In this document: piece after piece, positions 23,722 to 34,321 of the stretch
Layout: each line of letters begins with the position of its first letter
How positions within the stretch are numbered: the first letter of the stretch is position 1
Assembly (NCBI GenBank): GCA_029961685.1
Contig: JARWKL010000009.1
Location: 30,009,208-30,073,207, forward strand
Origin: Aristolochia californica
Taxonomy: Eukaryota > Streptophyta > Magnoliopsida > Piperales > Aristolochiaceae
DNA: 64,000 bases
Direction of reading: 5' to 3'
Notes under the pieces: generated by a model
Seen by the model: only the letters and a program-made list of their open reading frames with translations
Told to the model about the DNA's origin: nothing
Database searches by the model: none
Position numbers and translations under genes: made by a program

Positions 23722-25336
23722 GGGTGGGTGGGCTGGGTATCCAGGATATCACCACCACAAACTCTGCTCTTCGTCTTAAGTGGATTAGGAAGTTTAATAT
23801 GCAATCTGCTTTGATTTGGAGAGTTTTCGTTGCGAATAAAGCAAATCTCCACCCTGGCTAGTGGACAGAGGGGGGGAGAGTTTACTCACTCTCATCTGCT
23901 TGGAAAAAAATCATTAGGCTCCTCCCCAAATTCAAAATGGCAGCAAAATGTTACATTGGAAATGGAATCTCAACAAAATTCTGGAATGATTGGTGGGCTG
24001 GCCAATCCCCACTCAAAAATAGTTTCCCATAAATCTCTGGCCTCTCTGGTAACTCAGAGGTCTTTATCTTTGACATCTGGTATAAAAATGGGGGCTGGAA
24101 TTTAAACCTTAGAAGGCGCCTTACTGATCCTGAAGATCTCCTTGCCTCCGAGCTCATTCACAACCTCCCAGTCAAAAAGCCAAATAACTCAGGTGATACT
24201 TTAATCTGGACACCCTGCCCACAAGGATCTTTCTCCACATCCTCTACCTACAAATTCCTACGCAACTTCTCCACAGCTCACCCAAAGCATCCTGCAGCCT
24301 ATGCCTGGGACCTCCTTGCCCCTCCACATGCCAAATTCTTCATCTGGTCTACATGTAGGAACAAAATCTTAACTTCTGATTCCTTAATCCGTCGGAGCAC
24401 CCTTATCTTGGACCCTCTCTGCCCTTTCTATAAAAATGCTCCAGAAATAGCAACCCATATTCTCCTATCATGTCAGTTTGCCCACTTGGTGTGGATATCC
24501 CTTCTAAACAAAATTGGCATCCAATATTGTGCCTCGGGAAACTTAGCAGACACTATCCTCTCACTCATCAGTTCCAAACTCCCAAAGACAGGTAAAATGA
24601 TTATATCATGTTGTATTGGCCATATAATTTGGGCTCTCTGGAAATAACGTAATAGGAAGAAATTCAAATTCAAAACCTCTCCTATTGAGGTTCTGACTGA
24701 GCAAATCACTAGCCAAGTTACTGTCTAGCTCCTAAATAAAAAAGAATTCAGAAACTTCAGTGATACAAACTTCAGAGGGAACTGGCAGACATTCGTTGGG
24801 CTATCTCTGCCCTCTCGCCCCCCAACCATGGTTACATGGGCCCTCCCTCCTCCCAGGCACTCAAAGCTCAATTTTGATGGAAGTGCTCTCGGCTGCCCGG
24901 GTCCAACAGGGTTCGGTGGTGTTATCCACAATGAAAATGGTGACCTCCTCTTCTCTTATGCAGGCCCCCTTGGCAACTCAGACTCTACCACAGCAGAATT
25001 TTCAGGACTGTTGCACGGGCTCAAAATCTTCTCTAGCCACCTCTCTGATCCCCTTTGTATTGAAGGCGATTCAAAAGTGGTCATCAATTGGTGTGCATCC
25101 CCCATCAAACCCCCATGACATCATTGGGTTATGTTCAATGAAATATATAATTTTATTTTCCCCTTTAAGCTGTAAATGGAATCACATTCCGTGCTCTGCT
25201 AATCGCCTGGCAGACTCCCAGGCCAAGGCGGGCATTTCTCTCCAACACTTTTCTATGGAGTCAGGCCCCTGGACCTAGGTTGTATTTTTTCTCTTTTCTT
25301 CTCAATATACGCACTATTCATCCCAAAAAAAAAAAA
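23722..25336 (+). mobile_element. LINE (RT C-terminus, zf-RVT, RNase H) nested in Copia, with TSD
   Basis: Flanked by CTTGCTGATGGGT (23709-23721) and CTTGTTGATGGGT (25337-25349), a 13-bp duplication inside Copia coding sequence, and ends in a poly-A tail. It encodes GLGIQDITTTNSALRLKW (end of RT), a zinc-binding module (DPLCPFYKNAPEIATHILLSC, near 24408) and RNase H with FDGS, TAEF, IEGDSKVVINWC and RLADSQAKAG (24828-25230). Stops are few but present. Confidence 0.85.
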
Positions 25337-26882
25337 CTTGTTGATGGGTCAGTTTCACCAATACAAGAAGTGGGAAATGTTACTCTTGCTTCTTTTCTTA
25401 CACCTCAGTCTGCATTACTGGCTCTCAAATTTCTTTAAAATTTGTTGTTTGTCAAACAAGTTGCTAAGTCCATGAATTGTTCTTTAACTTTTTAACCTAA
25501 TCATTGTGTTTTTCAAGATCTCGTGATGAGGAAAACAATTGGTTTTGCTCGTGAGAGAGGGGGATTATATTATTTGGACAGCCACAAACCAGACAATACC
25601 CTACATGCGCTACACACAATTGATTCACCTCTACAGTGGCATCTCAAACTAGGTCATCCATCACCTGCAAAGCTGATTCTAGTTCCAAAATTTCCTTCTA
25701 GAATTACTTTTCAGCACAAGTCATGTCAACTGGGCAAGCATCACCGGAGTTTTTTTATCCAGTTTGATCTCATCAGACAAGTAAAATATTTGAGCTTTTC
25801 CACTCAGATGTCTGGGGTCCTTATCCTGTGACTAGTCAGTTCGGTCATAAGTATTTTATTTCATCCGTTGATGATTTTAGTAGATGTGCATGGATTTATC
25901 ACCTTCGAGAAAAATATGAAGTTTTTTATGTATTTCAATTTTTTTATAATGAATCTTGCATACAGACAATGGTCTTGAATTTATGAATCAAAACTTTAAC
26001 TCTTTTTGTCAATCTCAAGGGATTATTCATCAGACTTCTTACGTGTTCACTCCACAGCAAAATAGAGTTGTTGAATGCAAAAAGATGACTTGAGATTGCT
26101 CAAACTATGATGATTCATATGAATGTTTTGTTCCAGTTGATGACTGTATTCAGACTTCACATGATGCTCCTACTAAGAAACCATTGTAGGTATATCGGAT
26201 CAAACATACACCATCTCATTCTACTCTAGACCTCTCTCTCACATCGGACTATGGCTCTACATCATCTCTTGATCCAGAGGTAAATGATCTACACCTTCCT
26301 ATTGCTCTTCGAAAGAGTGTCCATGAAGGTACTTGTCATCCTCTATCTCACTTTGTCTCCTTTGATTCCTTCTCTGACAGTTATCGTAAGTTTGCATTGT
26401 CTATCTCCACTTGCGCTATTCATTCTTCAGTACAGGATGCTCTATTGTCTCTTCATTGGAAGAAAGCCATACATGTTGAGATGAAAGTACTAGTTGATAG
26501 AGGGACTTGGGAGTTATTGACTTACCTCCTAGGGCTGCAGTCGGTGGGTATATACAATAAAATATAATGCAGATGGATCGATTAAAAGATATAAAGCTCG
26601 TTTTGTTGCTAAAGGATATACCCAAACTTTTGGAGTAAATGTATTTGAGAATATCTCCGGTTGCTCACTCGTCCTCTATTAGAATACTGGTCTCTATTGC
26701 AATGATTCGAAGTTGGTCTCTATTTCAGCTAGATATTAACAGGTGCACATGGAGCAACCTTCGGGGTATGTTACTCAAGAAGAGATGAATAAGGTATGTA
26801 GACTCAAGAAAGCTCTTTATGGTTTAAAATAAAGTCCACAAGCATGGTATGAAAATTTTAGTTAAGTGGTTAAGTTCATGGG

Positions 26883-28895
26883 ATTTTTTTTTTTTTAAAT
26901 GATGCTGATTTTTATTAAGACAAAAGCTCAAAAGAGCAATTTACAAAGGAGGGAAGCCTTCCCAAACTATAAGAGATTGTTGGGAATTTCCGAATTTTGC
27001 CAATTTATCAGTCAAAGAGTTGGCTGATCTAGGAATGAGATTCCAATTACAATTGAGTAAAAGATACAATGTCAGCAATACTATCAGTGATGGGCCAATG
27101 GCGCCAAGGGGGGAAGTTGCCTTTGGAACACCAACTAATAACCGTCTTCGAGTCGCCTTCAATGATTAACTTGCCATGGAGACGATCCCTGAAGATTTGG
27201 ATGCCGAACAGCAAAGCAATAACTTCAGCAGTATTAAAATCGGCAATGCCCATCGGACCAATATAAAAAAGAATAGGGTCTCCATTGACCTCTGAACACA
27301 CCACTTGCTCCAACTGGCCCAAGACATCCAATAGCACTACCATCAAAATTCAGCTTAATGCAGTCGCAAGGGGGAGGATCCTAGATTGCCATACTCGGAG
27401 TTTTGCTGGAGCCAGACATATAAGCGATCAAATTCCAATTTTCCCGAAGGGAAACCCCCGATAGAGTGGTGAAATCCTTCCTTGTATGAAGCCAACTCGA
27501 GATGAGGCCAACGGCATGAGAAGTCGTGTTGTTCGGGGTGCTAGCTTTGGAGTTGAATCTCCGGTTGTTCCGCTCGAGCCAAATACACCATGGAACATGC
27601 GCAAGACAGGCCGAAAGTATTAACTTGCCCAGTTGAGGAAGGAGAATCCCTCGAACCATCTCAAAGGTGCCAAAGAGGTTCTGATGCAGCCCCACTTGAA
27701 GCCCAATTTTCTGAAAAATCTTCATCCAAACTTGTCACGAAAATTCAGTGTAAGAGGACATGCTGGACTGTCTCTTCGCACTTAGCGCAAAGGGGACAAG
27801 AAAGATAGGGGGCGGTGAAGCCTCTTCTATGAAGGTTGTTCGAAGTAGGAATCTGTTCTCTGATGGCCGACCACATGAAAATTTTGATTTTGCTTGGTGC
27901 TGAGAGTTTCCAAGCCAGATTTGCCTTGTGCTCGTGAATATTGTAGTCTTGCTATCCGATATGAGAGTCAGCAGAAGTAACAGTTAATCGGCCATTATTG
28001 TTGGGCTTCCAAATCAGCTTATCAGCTGAGTGCTCCGGAATAATAGTACTGCTGAGTCTGGTAAGGAGAGAGCAAAAAGCCAACAATTCCTCATCATTTA
28101 ATCCCTAACGGAACAAGTGACTCCACGACTGATCGCTCCATGAAGTAGCCACAGAGCAAGAGAGGTCGCTAGCCACCCTATGCAACCCCGGGAAGTCCTC
28201 CGAGAGGGATCGGGGGCCACACCATTCAACCAACCAGAAAAGAAGGGTTCTTCCATTGCCCATGTGAAACGAGGTAGCATCTCTGCATACTGGAAGGAGC
28301 TTGAAAATTGATTTCCATATCGAGGATAGGAGGCGAGCAGCTCCACCAGGCACCTGAAAATTGAAGGTAGAATTTCACCATATTCCTCCATAAATTGTTA
28401 TGCTTGTTGTTGAAATTCCAAATCCATTTGAGCATAAGAGCTTTGTTCATCTCTTGTAGGCCAGATGCCCAATCTTCCCCTATTATGAGGCCTACAAATA
28501 TCCTTCCAATTAACCAAATGGTATCTGAAGGTGTCTTCTGAACCTCTCCATAGAAATCGAAGACGGATGGCATCAATTTTGGAGCAAACGGAGACCGGAC
28601 AGTGCATGAATGATAACAGATAATTTGGCAGCCCAACAGACAAGACTTAAGGAGAGTGAGACGCCCCGCTGTTGATAAGAGTTTACCCCTCCAAGTGGCT
28701 AGCCTCTTTTCAAATTTCTCAATGAGGGGACCGAAGGCCGAGAATCAAAAAGTAGGAGCCCAAGATATGTAGTTGGCATATTTCCCACAGAGCATCCCAA
28801 GTAGTCCGCCATATCCCGAAGCCCATCTAGATCAATGTGGTAGCCAAGAAGAGTGGTTTTTCCCCAGTTTATGTTTTGACCAGAAGCCAATTCAA
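26883..28895 (-). mobile_element. LINE (RT C-terminus to RNase H), minus strand, nested in Copia
   Basis: Poly-T at 26887-26898 marks the 3' end. On the minus strand, from 5' to 3': ASGQNINWGKTTLLGYHIDL (RT, about 28830-28880), WRGSEDTFRYHLVNWKDIC (about 28500), a zinc-binding module around 27720-27880, and RNase H (IGPMGIADFNTAEV, EGDSKTVISWC, 27047-27300). No clear target duplication: Copia RT stops at about 26880 and resumes at CKHPVDT (about 28897), so several hundred bases of Copia were lost at the insertion. Confidence 0.8.
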
Positions 28896-28919
28896 ATAAT
28901 CCCAAAACATCCAGTGGAT

Positions 28920-29181
28920 ACTCTTATGGAAGCCAATATTAGTCTCCATGTTGATCAGAGTCTTAAACTTAAGGATAAAACTTAGTATAGACGCTTAGTG
29001 GGTAAATTAATTTATGTCACTATTATGAGGCCAGGTTTATCTTTTGCAATACTCCTATGGAAGCCAATGTTAATCTCCATAATGATCAAAGTCATAAACT
29101 TAAGGATAAGACTTAGTATATACGCTTAGTGGGTAAATTAATTTATGCCACTATTACGAAGCCAAATATATCTTTTGCAGT
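28920..29181 (+). repeat. 131-bp tandem duplication in Copia RT/RNase H junction
   Basis: The segment from ACTCTTATGGAAGCCAA to TCTTTTGCAAT (28920-29050) is repeated from 29051 with scattered substitutions. Corresponding bases are 131 apart throughout, so the duplication is not a multiple of three. Confidence 0.85.
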
Positions 29182-29800
29182 GGGAATAATAAGCCAATTT
29201 ATGGAGCACCTTTGTAAAATACACTTAGAGGCTGCACATAGAGTTTTGAGATATCTTAAAGGTGCTCCAGGGAAAGGTTTGTTGTATACCTCTCATGGCA
29301 AAATTGATGGGCTAGGCTACTCTACTGCGGATAATGCAGGATACGAAATGGATAGGAGGTCCACAATGGATTGCTATTGCTTTATTGGAGGTATTCCTGT
29401 TAGCTGAAGGAGTAGGAAACAAAGTGTAGTGGCCGGATTCAGCACTGAAGTTGAGTATAGAGCGATGGATTATACAGTGAGTTAACTCATATGGGTAAAA
29501 ACTCTTTTGGTTGAATTAGGTTTTCACATCACACAGCCTATGGTTATGAAGTGTGAGAATCAACAACAATTCTTATAGCAAATAATCCAGCTTTTCATGA
29601 GAGAACTAAACATACCGAAGTAGACTATCATTTCATCAAACATGCGGTAATACAAGGAAAGGTTGTTACACCGTATGTGAAGACATCTATCGAACTTGGT
29701 GATATATTTACCAAACCTCTTAGAAGACATGAGTATCATTCATTCTATGACAGGCTGGGGCTATTAGATATTTATGCTCCAGTTTGAGGAGTACTAAAAT

Positions 29801-30128
29801 TGTTGAAATACACGTAAAAGGGCATTTTGATCATTTACTATTTTCGTGTGTCCCTTTAAGTGTTGGAGTAAGTTAGTCGACATGATAGGAATCTATGTTT
29901 CAAGTTTCAAGTTATTCTGATAAGTATTTAGGGAGTAATTGAATTTTATGTAATAAGGGGCACAATTGCAATTAGACTGACTTTCACTTAACTTTGTTAA
30001 TTAAACAGAGAGGGCCGGAGTTTCAGCCCTAACTTTGCTTGTTCCACATCTCTTTCTATCTCCCTCTTGCCTCTTCTTCCTTTCTTGTTCTTCCTCCTCC
30101 TATCTCTCTTCTTCTTTGCTATTTCTCA
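29801..30128 (+). repeat. 3' LTR of Copia element
   Basis: Starts TGTTGAAATACA after a GTTTGAGGAG polypurine-like tract and ends near TTTCTCA (30128) or, judged by the possible target duplication, 30144. Confidence 0.6.
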
Positions 30129-30937
30129 CTTGAAAAGAGGGAAAGAAATTGCAAAGGCTTTTGCAGCCAAGCTGGGAGTCATCTGGTATGAATTGAACAG
30201 TTAATAAAAGCCACAAACTAATGAACTACATCCCCAATCTCCTGGTAAAAGAACTTGAATACTGAAGAAAAACGAGTTTATAAACTATCCAAGTAACATT
30301 GATTGATTGACGTTTTAATTTCTGAATCAGTGGCAATTAGAGGATTGGATCATCGCCTTGATGGCAGCAATTGGTTTAGACAACAGATACAGCCGAACTA
30401 ACCCACTAGTTAACAATAGTACAAAATAATGAACTTTAAATGCAGTTAAAGAAAATAGATTTATATTAATGCTGAATTGCATGTTGATATTGTTTCTCAC
30501 CTATTTCGGATGGAGGGACAAAGCAGAGAAGCACAGCTCCTGTAAGTGCTGGGTGTAAATTATCCTTATCTGCAATTAAGCATAAGAGATCCACAATTAT
30601 CCATACCAAAAATTGTATATAAATATTTATATTAGTTTTTTTTTAATTGTTGAAACCAGACAGAGAGAGAAAGGGATATGCATTACCTCAGGCTGTTCCA
30701 TGAATCAGAGGTGCAATTGGTGAAATACCATAACTTTAACTGAGACAACGGAAACCTAATCACAAGATCTAAAAATTAATAGCTACTTAAAACAAGATAT
30801 GAACCCACGTAGCTAGACTAGTTACGAGGTTCATGTGAAGGAGTCATATTTCAGATGTAATTCTGAACAATGAGACCTCCAAATGAATGCCCAATCAACA
30901 CATGTGGTGACATGACTTCTTTGAGTATGAAATCAGC

Positions 30938-31259
30938 TATATTCCTAGCATGTGTCTACTGCAGAGATTGGGAGCAACAACAAGAGAAGTAAATTGAGAG
31001 CTAAAAAAGGTTCAAGTTTAAAGTTGTCAAGAGATTCAGACAGAAGCAATTATTCAAGAGTGCTACAGGAGTACCTGAAGTATACCAGCTGCAGGTCCTA
31101 TATTCCTAGCATGTGTCTACTGCAGAGATTGGGAGCAACAACAAGAGAAGTAAACTGAGAGCTAAAAAAGGTTCAAGTTTAAAGTTGTCAAGAGATTCAG
31201 ACAGAAGCAATTATTCAAGAGTGCTACAGGAGTACCTGAAGTATACCAGCTGCAGGTCC
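30938..31259. repeat. 161-bp tandem duplication spanning hydrolase exon borders
   Basis: Copies 30938-31098 and 31099-31259 differ at only about one base. Each contains the 3' end of one exon, the whole intron and the 5' end of the next, on the minus strand. Confidence 0.92.
31075..31116 (-). other. Potential 42-nt in-frame mini-exon made by the duplication
   Basis: Acceptor GCAGTAG precedes 31116 and donor GTACTC follows 31075, both copied from genuine exon borders. The product, THARNIGPAAGILQ, fuses the start of one exon to the end of the previous one and keeps the frame. Confidence 0.55.
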
Positions 31260-31575
31260 TGAAGGCACATCACTTTCACCCTGAGCATATAGCAAAGACA
31301 TGCAAACATAATGAGAGCTGTTGTTGGCCACCATTTGTATCTAAAGAGAATTTTACTAAAGATAATCCATAATTGCACGCAGCAAATACTTGAGAGAGCT
31401 CAAGCTGACCAATTGAAGAATCCTATTTTCAGACACCTGAGTCAAAATATCATCGCCCTTACAACAGTAATGGTACTTTAATTAAAGTTCAGGCAGATAA
31501 GACAAGACTCAAGGGCCTAGAAGTGTTCTCTCAGTACGAATCTGGACTACAGTTCAGCCACATAAGTTAAACATG

Positions 31576-31580
31576 GATAG
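31576..31580. repeat. Target-site duplication, left (GATAG)
   Basis: GATAG immediately before the LTR; identical GATAG at 35960-35964. Confidence 0.85.
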
Positions 31581-31923
31581 TGTTGTGCACGCAATAACAT
31601 TGCTAAGTTATTTAGAGTCTAATTATTTGTTTTTCTTTACTTTATTTTATTTTATTTCAGTTAAACAATTAATAGGCCACAAGGGCATTTTTGTAATATT
31701 TTATCTTGAACCTTGTAAGGGTGAACCCTATTTAAGGGGTAAGAGTAATGAGAACAAGCAAGCATTGATTTAGAGTAAACAAGGGTTTTGAGTTCTCCTC
31801 AACGAGCTCAGGAGTATGCGTTCTCCTTAAAGAACCTAGGGTTTTCAAGCTTCCCTTTGGCTTGATTCTTTTCTTTTCTTCTTCTTCCCTACGAATCGTT
31901 GTGTTAGATCCGGGACCGTAACA
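31581..31923 (+). repeat. 5' LTR (343 bp)
   Basis: Begins TGTTGTGCACGCAATAAC and ends GGACCGTAACA. A TATTTAAGG TATA-like word at about 31729 is the candidate promoter. Confidence 0.93.
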
Positions 31924-31925
31924 AC

Positions 31926-31936
31926 TGGTATCAGAG
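31926..31936 (+). other. Primer-binding site (tRNA-iMet)
   Basis: TGGTATCAGAG, two bases after the LTR. Confidence 0.85.
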
Positions 31937-31945
31937 AAAGGTAAC

Positions 31946-34132
31946 ATGGGGGATACCAGCAAAAGTGAGTTAAGAGAGTTGCTAATCAAAGGGCAGAATG
32001 CGCACGCAAAGGCACGGGCAGAAAACGAGACAAGGTTCACTCAGATCATGCAACAGTTGGATCAAATCCCAACTCTTAACCAGCAACTCAACAAACTCAA
32101 AAGGGGAATGGCAGCAATGCGTGAAGGGGCCGCAGTCGAGAAGTATTTTGCCCAGGCCGCAAACAGAAAGGTCGTGGAGCAAAAGTCTCGAGCAGACGCT
32201 GTCTCGGACAGGGAGAAAGGCCACGGGCCAGAAAAAATCAATGGAATTATAGAGGCGCAGTCTAGAGCCTGGAAATCCGAAATTTGGGACCCAAAAAATC
32301 TGAAATCGGAGGGGTATTCAGCACAACCCTTGTTGGTAAGGGCTGATTTGGGTTCGGCATCAACAACCCCCTTCTCACGGGAAGCAAAACACCTCTCAGA
32401 CCTGGAGACGGAAAATCCCCAAGCTGAGAAGCCCCAAAGGGCTGCTGTTCGCCATCGGAAAAAAATGAGACTCCGTCGGAAAAAGGTCCAGTTGGGACTC
32501 TCAATCTCACTCTCGGTCTTGGCAGCACAGCGGGAACCCGACTTCAACGAATTTTGGGGTAAGCTTCTAAGACGATTTTCTCCAAATTTTGTCTTCTCCT
32601 TTCTCAAATCCCTTGATATTTTACAAAATACCTCTCCAATGGCGTTGGGATTGTTCTGTGAAGCAGAGCAACAAAGAGATTACTCCAATTTTGACGAAAT
32701 TCAGGCTTTTGTGGGTTTTCTGGAAATGGTAGAGAACATGCTAGGGGTGATGATTTTTATTACAGTTGATGAGAACAGAACCAGTGCGTTTGTTCTTTTT
32801 CATTTATCAAGCAGTAACAGTCAATCTGAAAACTTCGTGCTTAATTTTCTGGGTCATATGTATTCCGCTCGGACACTGTTCGTTGCAATCCTTCAACCAG
32901 GTGTGAGTTCTGGAATTAATATCGTAGCCGACGTGAGAAAAACTGGAGAGACTGCTGGGTTGAACAGTCTGACGAATTTTCAACTTGCTGCTGCTATTGC
33001 AGTGCAGAAAGGGGCACAACAGCAGCAAATAAACACTGTTAGAAAGGTTGCAGATGAGCAGCACCTGGAATATGTAAGGAATAAAAGGGACCATATCAAA
33101 TTTCTAACAGGAGCAAGCACTGCAGGTCTTGGTTTTGAATCAGCAGCTTTTGTGTCCAATGCATTGATTCATGGGTATGCAAACTTGGGTTGGACAGGAG
33201 AGACATTTAAAGATCTTGTGGGGACTAAGCTTTCAGAATCTGAATTTAGGCAACTGATGGAAGCAATTTCAGTCCTCTCAGCTTGTGGCCAGTGGAAGGT
33301 GTACATACAAGTTAATTATTTCCAAGAGGCTTTATTACTGTTTCCAACACTACTAGCCCTGGGTTTAAAGCCTGATCAAATTACTGTAGTGGCTGGACTC
33401 TTGACCAGGAAGATATGGCCAGCACTTGACCTTCCAAGGGTGAGAAAGCACAAATTTATTGAGACACTTCCAATGACTGTTGGTTGTTTAGATGCTTGCA
33501 ACTATTGCAAGACAAAGCATGCTTTGATGTATATATCATTCACTTTGAAAAAATTCAAATTCTGTTCCCAACCTGTTGGCAATGGGGCTTGTGTGCAGAA
33601 GTTAAACAAGCAAAGTTCAGCAGCCCGTTATGTGGATATGGAATTGGATTTTTGTAACGAGAAGAACTTTGCATTTTTAAGATTATACAGTGATGACAGT
33701 GGCTTACTAGAAGCTATTGTTTATATATTATGTATGCAGCATGATGGGACTGACTTCCTCCACTTTTGCTTTGCATCTAAACAGCAGCTCCTCTCCTGGT
33801 CAGATCTTAACAAAGGTCTTGCAGTTGTTCACCATGTCTTGCAGTTGTGTTTGAAGCTCCTTACGGGGATCTTGAAAGGAAAGCGGATCCTCACTTTTCA
33901 TTGGGTTACAGCTTGTTTGGCAGCTCAGTATCCTGGACCTGACGAGGCGTATGAAGTTAGCCCAAATATTCAAAATCCAGAACTTCATGTGAGGAAGCAG
34001 CATTATGAGCTACTGTATCCGATAGATGATATTGATAAAGAACAGCTACAGGTAACTTACCTGGGTCTGTTCAGCATGCTGCTTAAGTGCTTGCGCTCAT
34101 GGTATTTTAGTACAGCATGCTGGCCAATGTGA
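31946..34132 (+). CDS. 728-aa chimeric ORF of the LTR element
   Basis: One open frame of 728 codons starts 10 bases after the primer-binding site. Residues 1-75 are charged and helical (ELRELLIKGQNAHAKARAEN, then TRFTQIMQQLDQIPTLNQQL), like the N-terminus of some plant gag leaders. Residues about 75-200 are Lys/Arg/Glu-rich. After that the protein is a patchwork: a PPR-like part (FVSNALIHGYANLG, LGLKPDQITV), a CDKAL1-like part (LDLPRVRKHKFIE, then CNYCKTKHA) and a BRCT-like part (ILTFHWVTACLAAQ, DEAYEVS). It lacks the knuckle or protease motifs of normal gag-pol. Whether it is translated is unknown; the open length is notable for otherwise decayed surroundings. Confidence 0.65.
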   Translation: MGDTSKSELRELLIKGQNAHAKARAENETRFTQIMQQLDQIPTLNQQLNKLKRGMAAMREGAAVEKYFAQAANRKVVEQKSRADAVSDREKGHGPEKINGIIEAQSRAWKSEIWDPKNLKSEGYSAQPLLVRADLGSASTTPFSREAKHLSDLETENPQAEKPQRAAVRHRKKMRLRRKKVQLGLSISLSVLAAQREPDFNEFWGKLLRRFSPNFVFSFLKSLDILQNTSPMALGLFCEAEQQRDYSNFDEIQAFVGFLEMVENMLGVMIFITVDENRTSAFVLFHLSSSNSQSENFVLNFLGHMYSARTLFVAILQPGVSSGINIVADVRKTGETAGLNSLTNFQLAAAIAVQKGAQQQQINTVRKVADEQHLEYVRNKRDHIKFLTGASTAGLGFESAAFVSNALIHGYANLGWTGETFKDLVGTKLSESEFRQLMEAISVLSACGQWKVYIQVNYFQEALLLFPTLLALGLKPDQITVVAGLLTRKIWPALDLPRVRKHKFIETLPMTVGCLDACNYCKTKHALMYISFTLKKFKFCSQPVGNGACVQKLNKQSSAARYVDMELDFCNEKNFAFLRLYSDDSGLLEAIVYILCMQHDGTDFLHFCFASKQQLLSWSDLNKGLAVVHHVLQLCLKLLTGILKGKRILTFHWVTACLAAQYPGPDEAYEVSPNIQNPELHVRKQHYELLYPIDDIDKEQLQVTYLGLFSMLLKCLRSWYFSTACWPM
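33133..33400 (+). other. Captured PPR-like segment
   Basis: FVSNALIHGYANLG followed by FQEALLLFPTLLALGLKPDQ recalls PLS-type PPR repeats (NALIxMYAKCG, LKPDxxT). Resemblance is short, so the origin is tentative. Confidence 0.4.
33409..33522 (+). other. Captured CDKAL1-like tRNA methylthiotransferase segment
   Basis: ALDLPRVRKHKFIETLP followed by VGCLDACNYCKTKHA matches the radical-SAM entry of eukaryotic threonylcarbamoyladenosine methylthiotransferases (CxxxCxxC cluster region, KTKHA). All three cluster cysteines remain in this short piece, but the rest of the enzyme is absent. Confidence 0.7.
33862..34052 (+). other. Captured BRCT-like segment
   Basis: GILKGKRILTFHWVTACLAA followed by DEAYEVS fits the central strand and WxxxC helix of a BRCT domain. 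The source gene is not identified. Confidence 0.5.
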
Positions 34133-34321
34133 TGAACTTGGACGGGCTCCAATGACTGAAAACTATGACTGCAGGGTGGCTGTTCTCAGTACAGCAGGGT
34201 ATGCACCTAACAGGCCACCTGAAGAGGCTCATGGGTTCTTCAACAAGATGATGTCTGCAGATAACTCCTTGGCGGTAATTGAGCAGATGCTCCAGAAATT
34301 TTTTTGGTATTTGACAGCCTT

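Larger units (their letters stand above)
21280..30128 (+). mobile_element. Copia LTR retrotransposon with three nested LINEs
   Basis: Both LTRs start TGTTGAAA followed by AAGGG.ATTTT.GT/ATCATTT. The 5' LTR ends before a TGGTATCAAAGC primer-binding site (22054). The body runs in Copia order: gag from the ATG at 22509, CCHC knuckle at 23331-23372, GAG-pre-integrase (LQWHLKLGHPSPAK, about 25635), integrase (HSDVWGP and VDDFSRCAW, about 25800-25900), RT (from 26480, with KKALYGLK near 26810) and RNase H ([20 protein letters not shown] onward, 29129-29400). All domains contain stops or frameshifts, so it is inactive. It interrupts an exon of the hydrolase gene. GAAAT at 21275-21279 and 30145-30149 could be the target duplication if the 3' LTR extends to 30144. 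Confidence 0.82.
20110..31280 (-). pseudogene. Alpha/beta-hydrolase-fold gene, disrupted by Copia insertion
   Basis: Recognised exons, 5' to 3' on minus: 31236-31280 (GESDVPSGPAAGILQ), 30851-30955 (THARNIADFILKE, then nucleophile elbow GHSFGG and LIVQNYI), 30501-30569 (HPALTGAVLLCFVPPSEI), 30357-30397 (LYLLSKPIAAIK), 30145-30182 (MTPSLAAKAFAIS), 20871-20975 (YQKFMKGTKAPLFNLKKLN), 20110-20220 (GVPPVGVEGVAHDMILD, ending HSLNV and TAG). Order and spacing match plant alpha/beta hydrolases: GxSxG serine and HD histidine words are present, but the exon that should carry the catalytic Asp was not found between 20221 and 20870, nor were the 5' exons. The exon at 30145 is cut by the Copia element 21280-30128; its likely continuation is 21224-21279. 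A TGA follows NYI at 30851. Catalytic function is therefore unlikely. Confidence 0.75.
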
